This document shows, piece after piece, positions 56,136 through 64,000 of a DNA stretch of 64,000 nucleotides (within the stretch, counting starts at the first letter, position 1; every line of letters starts with the position of its first letter). Under the pieces are notes generated by a model. That model was given only the letters and a program-made list of their open reading frames with translations. It was not told the DNA's origin and did no database searches. A program made the translations under genes and the position numbers. Origin of the DNA: GCA-2689995 sp964529325 (GTDB lineage: Bacteria; Fidelibacterota; Marinisomatia; SCGC-AAA003-L08; GCA-2689995); contig CAZGWH010000004.1 of the NCBI GenBank assembly GCA_964529325.1, positions 6,894-70,893 on the forward strand, written 5' to 3'.

Positions 56136-58856
56136 ATGATAAAAAATATATATATAATTATACTATTCATATTAAATATTGCTGTTAGCTTTGAATTCGG
56201 TGGATGTGGAACTATAGCTAATGCTGAAAATATTAGAGAATCATCTATTCAGTTTAGAGAATTCTTACAATCTAATAATTTAAATAATAGAGAATTAAAA
56301 TGGGTTCCGGTCCAATTTCACATCGTACAACGAGATAATGGAACTGGAGGATTAAATGAAATAATTTTACCAACTATTATTGATGATTTGAATTTTGATT
56401 ATATAAATGCAAATATTAGATTTTATCAATATAGCCCTGTTGATTATATATTAGATTCTGATTATTACACAACCGATAATGATGTGGAAATTAACCAATT
56501 AAAATCAATTAATAATACAAATAATGTTATTGATATATATGCTGTTGGGTCATTGAATTCCGGTGATAATGCACTTTGTGGTATATCATCTTTTACTTGG
56601 TTTGGAATACAGGGAATAATAGTTGCTAACGGTTGTTTTAATCGTTTTACAATAAATCATGAAATGGGGCATTATTTTAATTTATTTCATCCTCATGAAA
56701 CTGCTGACGGTGATGAATATGTAAATGGGAATGGTTGCCAATATAGAGGTGATGGCATTTGTGATACTCCAGCTGACCCTAATTTATCATTACCAGGAAA
56801 TGTTTCTGGATGTACTTATAATGGAAGTGCTGTAGATCCAACTGGCCAAGCATATGATGATTGTCAGGGATATGCCATTTGTGAATTATATGGTGGACCA
56901 GATGTTGGAAATATTATGTCTTATTCTCCAGATGCATGTGTTGATCACTTTACAGATGAACAGTATGAAAAAGCAGAATATACTTTAATAACAAATAGAG
57001 AAGATTATATTCAACCACCCAATTTTGTTGAATTTAACATAGTAAATCAAGTGATTATTGATGATGGTGATGGTGATTTAGTCATAAATCCAGGAGAAAC
57101 TATAGATTTATTTTTAGAAATAGAAATTGATGAAGAATGGCCGTCAGGAGCATCAGATATTATATTTACACTTAGTTCAATAGAAAACAATATTAATATT
57201 TTAATTGATCAATTTTATAATGATGTATTAATCCCTGGAAATATTTTTATTAATGAATTTAGCCCATTTAGAATTAGTTTTAATACCAATGCAGAATTGA
57301 AAGAATATCAATTTAATTTAAACCTCTCATATTTAACAGATAATAATCAAACGTATTCAGTTGATTTTAATATTGGCCTGGATGTATCTCTAAATCAGTT
57401 TGGATTTCCATTTCAAACTCAATCTACTGTAGAATCATCTCCTGCAATTTTCGATATTGATAATGATGGCAATAAGGAAATAATTTTTGGCGATTATTTA
57501 GGAAACTTAAATATTTGTGAATCTGATATGCAAAACTGCATTTTATTTACAACAGAAGGACAAATTTGGAGCTCACCTGCAATTGCAGATTTAGATAATG
57601 ATAGTGATTTTGAAATTATTTTTGCTTCGGTAGATAAATTTATTTACATTTTAAATGCTAATGGAGAATTAGAATATAGTTATAATACAGACCAATTTCT
57701 CGTAGGAACTCCTGCTATTGGTAATATTGATTCCGACCCTGAGTTAGAAATAATTATTGGCGGTTTTAGTAGCGAAGGGAAATTATTTGCAATAAATCAT
57801 GATGCGACATTAGTTGATAATTTTCCTATTTCAATTAATGAAAAAATGAAAAAAGGCGTAGCATTAGCTGATATAAACTTTGATGGCTTAGATGAAATTT
57901 TTGTAGGGACTGAATCCTATAATTTATATAGGGTAGAATCGAATGGAACTATTTTTAATAATTCTCCTATTTTAGCATCACTTGATAAAATAAAATTTGC
58001 TCCTGTTATTGTTAACATGGATAATGAATTTTATATTATTGTTGGAAGTACAGATGGAAATATATATGTTATAAATCCAATTGGTGAAATTAAATTTATT
58101 TATGAAACGGGTGATGAAATTTTATCTTCAGCTTCAGTTGTTAGATTGGAAGATTCATTTGGAATTGCATTTGGTTCGGGTGATAATTTTTTATATTTTA
58201 TAGATAACCAAGGCAATAATATTCAAGGCTGGCCACAATATATAGGAGATCCTATTGAATCTTCACCTGTTATTGCAGATTTAAATGCAGATGGGGAACC
58301 TGAAATAATTATTACAACAAATGAAGCTATATATACATTTAATTTAGAAAGTGATACTTTTCTACCCTCATTTAATTTAGAACAGACTGTAAAAGGAAAT
58401 CCCGTTATTGCTGATTTGGATTTAGATGGAGATCTTGAGATTTTTTCTGGAACAAATTTTAATTTATCTTCTATTGATATAAAAACGAATGGTGATATTG
58501 GAAATTACTGGTCAATTTATAGGGGGAACTTGAGTAGAACAGGATTTATTCAATTTAATGAATTAAATATATCAGACCCTTTTTATCCTAGTAATTTTGA
58601 AATTTTGCAGTCATATCCAAATCCATTTAATAATTATTTAACTTTACCTGTTTACATTAATCAAAGAGGGAATTATATTTTTCAAATTTATAATATTCAA
58701 GGACAAATTGTTAAAAATAATGAAGTCTATTTAAATAATATCGGTTTGAATAAGGTAAGTTTTAGTTTTAAGAATTTATCTAGTGGGCAATATTTTATTT
58801 CCTGTAAAAATGAAATAAAAGTTAGTGATTTTATACCAATATTATTATTAAAATAG
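56136..58856 (+). CDS. Secreted M43-like metalloprotease with FG-GAP repeats and T9SS tail
   Basis: The 906-aa protein has a signal peptide (about 1-20). The protease domain contains HEMGHYFNLFH (about residues 175-185) with three zinc ligands, CDTPADP (about 208) and the Met-turn NIMSYSPDACVDHF (about 259), as in cytophagalysin/pappalysin proteases. The usual Gly of HExxHxxGxxH is Asn here. Residues about 435-790 are a propeller of FG-GAP/VCBS-like repeats (DIDNDGNKEIIFGD, DLNADGEPEIIITT, DLDLDGDLEIFSG). The T9SS tail starts at SYPNPFNNYL. It would digest extracellular protein at the surface or in the medium. It lies alone between a terminator and a 128-base spacer. Confidence 0.85.
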   Translation: MIKNIYIIILFILNIAVSFEFGGCGTIANAENIRESSIQFREFLQSNNLNNRELKWVPVQFHIVQRDNGTGGLNEIILPTIIDDLNFDYINANIRFYQYSPVDYILDSDYYTTDNDVEINQLKSINNTNNVIDIYAVGSLNSGDNALCGISSFTWFGIQGIIVANGCFNRFTINHEMGHYFNLFHPHETADGDEYVNGNGCQYRGDGICDTPADPNLSLPGNVSGCTYNGSAVDPTGQAYDDCQGYAICELYGGPDVGNIMSYSPDACVDHFTDEQYEKAEYTLITNREDYIQPPNFVEFNIVNQVIIDDGDGDLVINPGETIDLFLEIEIDEEWPSGASDIIFTLSSIENNINILIDQFYNDVLIPGNIFINEFSPFRISFNTNAELKEYQFNLNLSYLTDNNQTYSVDFNIGLDVSLNQFGFPFQTQSTVESSPAIFDIDNDGNKEIIFGDYLGNLNICESDMQNCILFTTEGQIWSSPAIADLDNDSDFEIIFASVDKFIYILNANGELEYSYNTDQFLVGTPAIGNIDSDPELEIIIGGFSSEGKLFAINHDATLVDNFPISINEKMKKGVALADINFDGLDEIFVGTESYNLYRVESNGTIFNNSPILASLDKIKFAPVIVNMDNEFYIIVGSTDGNIYVINPIGEIKFIYETGDEILSSASVVRLEDSFGIAFGSGDNFLYFIDNQGNNIQGWPQYIGDPIESSPVIADLNADGEPEIIITTNEAIYTFNLESDTFLPSFNLEQTVKGNPVIADLDLDGDLEIFSGTNFNLSSIDIKTNGDIGNYWSIYRGNLSRTGFIQFNELNISDPFYPSNFEILQSYPNPFNNYLTLPVYINQRGNYIFQIYNIQGQIVKNNEVYLNNIGLNKVSFSFKNLSSGQYFISCKNEIKVSDFIPILLLK

Positions 58857-58984
58857 ACCCCTTATTTGATACAAGATATTACAAGAAACATTTGGTAATT
58901 ATTGCGTATCAGTTATAAAATGAGTGGTATATTCTAAACGAAATTATTCGCTTTTAACTAAAGAAAATCTAATAGGAGAAATAA

Positions 58985-61549
58985 ATGAGAATTTTCTATA
59001 AACTTCTTGCCATATCAGTTGTTTTGTCATTTGCTTTAGGAGCATATGTTACAAAAGCACCTGTAAAGATGAGTAAGATAAACACAAAGTACAAAAACCT
59101 GATGGAAAAGAGAGAACTGAATAATGTTTCAGCTCTAACGACATCAGATCGAACTCCAATTTATTACCCACAATCCACAAGAGATGAGAATTATTCATCT
59201 TTTACATTGGTGGATTCATCAATGAACGGATATGGTTTAATTGTTGCACCTACAAGACCTTTAGATGTAACAGATGATGGTTGGTTAATGGTTTACCGTC
59301 AATTTGTAGAACATCCTGGTGGTTTTTCTGGTCAACTGGGTGCTGCATATTCATCTGATGGTGAAAATTGGACAACTTATACAAATATTAATAATGGCGG
59401 TCCAACAACCGCTTCTCCAATGGCTAGATATCCAAGTGCATTAATGGGTGATAATTATCCTTATGCATTTTGGAATGAATACACTGGTTCTGGTAATCCA
59501 TCCTATGGTGGAAGACCTTATTATGCATGGGATCAATTTGGGTTTGGTGGTGGTTCTTGGGCGAGTCCTGAAGAAGGTGACCCACTTTGGGGTACAGAAA
59601 AAGATTTATGGGTATTATCTCCAGCATATTCAACTGATGAAGCAACGGGTGAGCATTTTAATTTTGCTAGTGCAGATTGGACAAGAGGAGAAGCTTGGCT
59701 ATTTACTTCAGAATATGTAGATCCAAGTGGGCAAATTATTTTTGCTCCAGAACAGCAAATTATAGATGAAACCACTTGGTTAGTTGGTGGTGATGATGAT
59801 GGTTCTTATACTTCTAGTCCTGTATTAGCATTTAATGATTCAGGTGTTGGATATGTCGGAGTTACTGCATACTGGGAAGGTGCAGATGTAAATTCTAGCC
59901 CTTATGATAATTATCATACTTTATTTTTTAGAAAATCAGAAGATCATGGTAGTACATGGTCAGATACAGGTTCTCATGATGGTGTTCCATATTATACAAT
60001 TACAGATGATGTAATGGATGCAGTAATGGAAAATTATTTTGGTACTGGATTTTATGATGAATGTGATCAAGTTGATTATGCGTATGATGGAATTTTTATG
60101 GCTTATGACTTTGATATGAAAGTTGATAGTCAGGGTAATCCACATATTGCAGTTGGTATTTTACCTCAAGGTCCTGATCCTGTTTCTGGTGATAGTTATA
60201 TTTTTCCAAGCCAACCTGGTTCAGGATTTTATTATTTCACAATTGATAAAGAGAATTTAGATAATCCAGGTACTCCTTGTGATTTAGCAAGTGGTGACTG
60301 TGGAGGTTCAACTGGGTGGAAATTTTCTTTTGTGACTGCAGCTGATGAATGCTGGTCATTTCAAACTGCTTCAGGTGGTTCATATTGGCAGACAGCTTTT
60401 CCAAGTTTAGCACTTAGTGAAGAAGATGAGTCTACTGTATGGGTTGTATCAACATTATTAGTACCTGGAGATGGTGATGATCCTACTCCTGAAGATGAAT
60501 GTGATTTTAATACAATGTATAATTTTGCATCTGAAGATGTGATTGTGAATAAATCAAGTAATGGTGGTCAGTCATGGTTGGGTGAATACAATATTTCAAG
60601 TACACCTGCAGATCCTGCTACAGAATTAGATGATTGGGCTGAAAATAGTGCCCATGCTGGTTATGGCGCAACAAATGATAGAGTAAATGTTATTTATCAA
60701 ATGCCAAAATGGGAATGGAACACAACAGGTGATCCTGATGGCCCTGATCATACTTGCAGATTATATACTGGATATGTTGAATATACTTCTGAAATATTAG
60801 ATTATGTCTTAGGTGATGCTAATTGTGATAGCCAAGTAACGGTTCAAGATATTATTGCATTAGTTCAACATATTTTAGGTACATCTTCTATTGATTGTGG
60901 GGAGGGTAACGGATTAGCCGCTGCTGATTATAATTCGGATGGAATTGTTTCTGTTACTGATATTCTTGCAATTGTTAATTATATTTTAACTGAAACAAAA
61001 TCTGAAAAAGCAACATTTGTTCAAATAATTAATAATGGTAATAGTATTAATTTTGATGCCGATGGTGAAGTTGGTGCATTTGATATTACAATTTCACATG
61101 ATGTTGACTTTGAACTTTCTTTGACAAATAATGCATTAGTTGCGTTATCAGAAACAACAGGTAATGAAACTAGAATGATTATTATACTTCCAGGAAATGA
61201 ATCTCTTTTTACTTCTGAAGAAAATTATGAAATTGTTGAATTGGTTGCATTATCAAAAGATGGTGAGATTGAAATTGTTCAACCAAATAAATTAAATATT
61301 TCTGAAGCCTATCCAAATCCGTTTAACCCAGTAACTACAATGCAATTGTCATTGGAACAAGATGGTTATTTGAATATTTCAGTATTTAATATTGCAGGTC
61401 AATTAGTTGATGTAATTCATAACGGTAATATGGTTGCGGGATATCATCAAATTTCTTGGAATGCAAGTGAAGTTTCAAGTGGTATGTATATAGTAAAAGC
61501 TAATGATGGTATAAATGTTGTTAGTCAAAAAGTAATGCTTTTAAAGTAG
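58985..61549 (+). CDS. Secreted Asp-box (BNR) protein with dockerin-like domain and T9SS tail
   Basis: The 854-aa protein has AGGAG before its ATG and a signal peptide (about 1-19). Three Asp-box motifs typical of sialidase-type propellers are visible: SSDGENWT (~125), SEDHGSTW (~319) and SSNGGQSW (~523). Sialidase catalytic residues (FRIP Arg, Tyr/Glu pair) are not evident, so it may only bind or have another activity. Residues about 610-668 form a dockerin-like pair (DANCDSQVTVQDIIALVQHI, DYNSDGIVSVTDILAIVNYI), placed before a short beta domain and the T9SS tail AYPNPFNPVT (~773). Having both dockerin-like and T9SS parts is notable. Confidence 0.75.
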   Translation: MRIFYKLLAISVVLSFALGAYVTKAPVKMSKINTKYKNLMEKRELNNVSALTTSDRTPIYYPQSTRDENYSSFTLVDSSMNGYGLIVAPTRPLDVTDDGWLMVYRQFVEHPGGFSGQLGAAYSSDGENWTTYTNINNGGPTTASPMARYPSALMGDNYPYAFWNEYTGSGNPSYGGRPYYAWDQFGFGGGSWASPEEGDPLWGTEKDLWVLSPAYSTDEATGEHFNFASADWTRGEAWLFTSEYVDPSGQIIFAPEQQIIDETTWLVGGDDDGSYTSSPVLAFNDSGVGYVGVTAYWEGADVNSSPYDNYHTLFFRKSEDHGSTWSDTGSHDGVPYYTITDDVMDAVMENYFGTGFYDECDQVDYAYDGIFMAYDFDMKVDSQGNPHIAVGILPQGPDPVSGDSYIFPSQPGSGFYYFTIDKENLDNPGTPCDLASGDCGGSTGWKFSFVTAADECWSFQTASGGSYWQTAFPSLALSEEDESTVWVVSTLLVPGDGDDPTPEDECDFNTMYNFASEDVIVNKSSNGGQSWLGEYNISSTPADPATELDDWAENSAHAGYGATNDRVNVIYQMPKWEWNTTGDPDGPDHTCRLYTGYVEYTSEILDYVLGDANCDSQVTVQDIIALVQHILGTSSIDCGEGNGLAAADYNSDGIVSVTDILAIVNYILTETKSEKATFVQIINNGNSINFDADGEVGAFDITISHDVDFELSLTNNALVALSETTGNETRMIIILPGNESLFTSEENYEIVELVALSKDGEIEIVQPNKLNISEAYPNPFNPVTTMQLSLEQDGYLNISVFNIAGQLVDVIHNGNMVAGYHQISWNASEVSSGMYIVKANDGINVVSQKVMLLK

Positions 61550-61566
61550 ATTTAATTAACTCATTT

Positions 61567-61600
61567 ATGGAGAGGTGGAAACATCTCTCCATATTTAATA
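61567..61600 (+). terminator. Probable intrinsic terminator
   Basis: Inverted repeat ATGGAGAG with CTCTCCAT (61567-61574 and 61585-61592) and a ten-base loop, followed by the weak T-tract ATTTAAT. It lies 17 bases after the Asp-box gene stop. The stem is perfect; the T-run is poor, so termination may be partial and allow read-through into the next two genes. Confidence 0.6.
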
Positions 61601-61621
61601 AATAAGAAAAAAAGGAAAAAA

Positions 61622-62470
61622 ATGAAAAAAATAATTTTATTAATGTTAGTAACAACATTTGTTTTTGCAGGAACAATTAATTTAACAGTTAGTAACTGCG
61701 TAGATAATGGTAATGGTACTGTTACTTTTGCAGTAGATATGACAAGTGATTCGGATTTATCTGGATTTCAATTTACAGTTGATCCAGGGACTGCATTAAC
61801 AAGTGGTGCTGGTGCTTCTGGTGGTTTAGCTCAAGATGCAGGTTGGTTAGTACAAATTGGTGGAAACGGAACTGTTCTTGGTTTTAGTATGCAAGGGACT
61901 GTTGTTTCAGCACAATCGAGTGATGCAAATCTTACAAACTTAACATTCAACTCAGGTGATGCAGGTTGTAATTCAGGATTGAATTTAGTTGATGCACTGC
62001 CACATGATGAAATCTCTGTATGGGGAATTACTTATGAATTTGGTGGACATATTTTTAATTCATATGAATGTTCTGATGGTGTGTCTGAAGATTTTGATGC
62101 ATGTAATGGTGCTGGTGGATCTTGGGATAGTGTAGTATTAGATTATACATGGGGTAATGGTGTTGAGTCTAATGAAGGACTTTATACAATTGAAGATTTT
62201 AAATTGGGTGAAAATTTCCCAAATCCATTCAACCCTTCAACTACAATTAGTTATGATGTTGCAACTGCTGGTGATTTATCATTAAAAGTGTTTAATATGC
62301 GTGGTCAGGAAGTAATTACATTGGCTTCTGGTTATCATTCAGTTGATGTTTATGCAGTAACTTGGAATGGTACAGATAGAAATGGTATTGAAATGCCTGC
62401 TGGAATGTATATATATAAGCTAATTGCTGATGGATTTGTTCAAAGTAATAAGATGTTATTTGTTAAGTAA
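61622..62470 (+). CDS. Small secreted protein: cohesin-like domain plus T9SS tail
   Basis: The 282-aa protein has a signal peptide (MKKIILLMLVTTFVFAG). A beta-sandwich of about 150 residues resembles a cohesin type I fold by pattern: TVTFAVDMTSDSDLSGFQFT, then ILGFSM-type strands and a late NLTFNSGDAG. A linker follows, and then the T9SS tail begins at FPNPFNPSTT (about 200). The tail is of the longer form with FNMRGQEV and GMYIYKLIADG. If truly cohesin-like it could bind the dockerin-like proteins encoded nearby. The assignment to cohesin rests on strand pattern only. Confidence 0.6.
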   Translation: MKKIILLMLVTTFVFAGTINLTVSNCVDNGNGTVTFAVDMTSDSDLSGFQFTVDPGTALTSGAGASGGLAQDAGWLVQIGGNGTVLGFSMQGTVVSAQSSDANLTNLTFNSGDAGCNSGLNLVDALPHDEISVWGITYEFGGHIFNSYECSDGVSEDFDACNGAGGSWDSVVLDYTWGNGVESNEGLYTIEDFKLGENFPNPFNPSTTISYDVATAGDLSLKVFNMRGQEVITLASGYHSVDVYAVTWNGTDRNGIEMPAGMYIYKLIADGFVQSNKMLFVK

Positions 62471-62473
62471 GTA

Positions 62474-63286
62474 ATGAAGTATCTTTACTTGACTATATTA
62501 ACAATTTCAACAATTTTTTCAAATACGAGCGTATTTGTATCTGATGTTAATTTCGAATCAGGGTATGTTGAAGTTTCAATTGTAAATGAGGAGCCAATTG
62601 TTGGTTTTCAATTTAGTATTACAGCTTCTGAAGAGTTAAACGCTAACTTTGAAGTTGATATGTTAAGTATGAATGGTCAAGAGCTTACAGGGTATAATGA
62701 CCAATTATATATGCAATCAACTTCATCATATTTAGAAGGGTTTTCCATATTTGGAAATGAAAATGGATTAATTGTGGGGTTCTCTTTAAATAATGAAAAT
62801 TTAAGAGAAATTCCACCTTCTAATTCTCCAGAAGGGCAAGTATTGATTCGAGTTCCTTGGAGTTTTGATTTAGACCAGATAGGGTCGGTAGGGATAGACA
62901 ATCCTAAGTTCATTACACCAGGAGAGGCCGGAGGACCACCTCAGTATGTAGAATCGAGCTTCACTGAAGACTTTCCGCTGTCAGCGGGGAATGTAGTTGA
63001 TATACCCTTATTTTATGAGATAAGTGATCCATATCCAAATCCATTTAATCCTGTATCAAGGATTGATTATTCGATGCCAATACAAGGTAATGTTATGATT
63101 TCAATTTATGACATAAGTGGAAGGCAGATTAGCATATTAGAGAATACAAATAAATTGCCTGGAAGATATTCAGTTTCATGGGATGGTATAGATGATAATA
63201 ATAAGGCTGTCTCTTCGGGGATGTATATTTATCAAATGATCTCAGGTGAGTTTATTTCTTCTGGAAAGTTGATGCTGCTTAAGTAA
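62474..63286 (+). CDS. Small secreted protein: cohesin-like domain plus T9SS tail (paralogue)
   Basis: The 270-aa protein begins three bases after the previous stop. After a short signal peptide (MKYLYLTILTISTIFSN) comes a domain like that of the preceding gene: VSIVNEEPIVGFQFSITAS, then GFSIFGNENGLIVGFSL and VLIRVPW. The T9SS tail starts at PYPNPFNPVS (about 188) and ends GMYIYQMISG. Overall layout equals the upstream gene, so this is a tandem paralogue pair in one operon ending at a strong terminator. Ligand unknown. Confidence 0.6.
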   Translation: MKYLYLTILTISTIFSNTSVFVSDVNFESGYVEVSIVNEEPIVGFQFSITASEELNANFEVDMLSMNGQELTGYNDQLYMQSTSSYLEGFSIFGNENGLIVGFSLNNENLREIPPSNSPEGQVLIRVPWSFDLDQIGSVGIDNPKFITPGEAGGPPQYVESSFTEDFPLSAGNVVDIPLFYEISDPYPNPFNPVSRIDYSMPIQGNVMISIYDISGRQISILENTNKLPGRYSVSWDGIDDNNKAVSSGMYIYQMISGEFISSGKLMLLK

Positions 63287-63310
63287 GAAAACAAAATAAA
63301 TGTTATGCGT

Positions 63311-63338
63311 AAAAAAGGGGCTTAAAAGCCCCTTTTTT
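63311..63338. terminator. Strong intrinsic terminator, symmetrical
   Basis: A6-GGGGCT-TAAA-AGCCCC-T6: a GC-rich six-base-pair core (63317-63322 with 63327-63332) extended by an A-run and a T-run. It works in either direction and lies 24 bases after the last secretome gene, insulating it from the rRNA operon. Confidence 0.93.
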
Positions 63339-63636
63339 ATTTATAAATAAAAAATAAAAAATTATAATAAAGTTGTTGTTTTATGATAGAATATTCATCG
63401 TAAATTTTAGCCCCTTGCGGAGATAGTTTTTAACCAATAAAAAATAATTTAAAATAGTGAAAATAATTCTTGTTTACTATTTGCAAAGTCTGTTAATATA
63501 ACAGGCTTTCCTCAGCAGGGAAAGTTTTAGATTTGAAAGTTTTTTGAAATTGAGAGTGTGCGTGAGAGATTCACGTCAATTTGAGTAGTACCAAGAACAC
63601 TTTAAAATAATATGAACTAGAATCAAACAATTCTGT
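63339..63636 (+). other. rRNA promoter and leader region
   Basis: With the terminator just before it, this fills the 350 bases between the last CDS and 16S rRNA; I see no gene in it. A likely promoter is TTGTTT (63470-63475) and TAATAT (63494-63499) with an 18-base spacer. In the leader, CTTTCC/GGAAAG (63506-63511 with 63519-63524) and CGTGA/TCACG (63561-63565 with 63571-63575) are hairpins. The second is extended by AATTGA/TCAATT (63548-63553 with 63576-63581). I did not find a clear boxA antitermination sequence. Confidence 0.5.

Positions 63637-64000
<364 letters not shown>

Noticed and set aside
58985..61549. Active sialidase linked to the sialic-acid genes
   Set aside because: Asp boxes are present, but I cannot find the catalytic Arg triad or Tyr/Glu pair; Asp boxes also occur in non-sialidase propellers.

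Overview
The window is a low-GC (AT-rich) chromosome segment from an uncultivated, Gram-negative bacterium of the Fibrobacteres-Chlorobi-Bacteroidetes (FCB) kind. Candidatus Marinimicrobia (SAR406) is the best guess. The grounds are the many secreted giants ending in a YPNPFNP-type type IX secretion (T9SS) sorting domain, a PorV-like protein, a TonB receptor with a carboxypeptidase-regulatory-like N-domain, split pyruvate:ferredoxin oxidoreductase, and the 5' part of a 16S rRNA gene at the right edge. A 100-N scaffold gap flanked by an exact 55-base duplication shows this is a draft or metagenome assembly.

Left part (1-13.3 kb): the C-terminal part of a MotB-like protein, a convergent NfeD/ClpP-class membrane protease, then a tightly overlapping 12-gene plus-strand run (2095-11693). 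That run holds a lipid A-type acyltransferase, a Sua5/YrdC protein, an MsbA-like ABC exporter and a surface-glycan module: TagB/TagF-like polyol-phosphate transferase, IspD/TarI-like cytidylyltransferase, LicC-like nucleotidyltransferase, LicD, a sialyltransferase-like enzyme, NeuA, NeuB and a KdsC-like phosphatase. Together they look able to make CDP-activated polyol phosphate or phosphocholine and CMP-nonulosonate and attach them to a cell-surface glycan. Facing it on the minus strand is a small operon headed by a thioredoxin-like lipoprotein whose redox motif is interrupted by an in-frame TGA. A SECIS-like hairpin follows it, so I read it as a UxxC selenoprotein. It is followed by a MORN/YwqK-like protein and two small membrane proteins, one of only 58 aa.

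Middle part (13.3-24.5 kb): core metabolism. NADP-type glutamate dehydrogenase, a MATE transporter with a secreted dockerin-tailed esterase, a two-subunit pyruvate:ferredoxin oxidoreductase with a GNAT protein, and a PPi-type phosphofructokinase overlapping a class I aldolase. The gdhA and PFOR upstream regions share a near-identical 18-base motif.

Right part (24.6-63.3 kb): about 39 kb of plus-strand secretome. Three consecutive giant secreted proteins (1331, 2106 and about 2518 aa) share an N-terminal-type module, cysteine-rich repeats, Fn3-like and PKD-like domains and T9SS tails. A lipoprotein, a TonB-dependent receptor, a 1474-aa T9SS-type protein (cut in two by the false gap) and a PorV-like barrel form a second set. 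Then come an extracellular protein with a dockerin-like tail, an M43 metalloprotease with FG-GAP repeats, an Asp-box protein, and two small proteins with a cohesin-like domain plus T9SS tail. Strong intrinsic terminators close several units. The window ends in an rRNA leader and the first ~364 nt of 16S rRNA.
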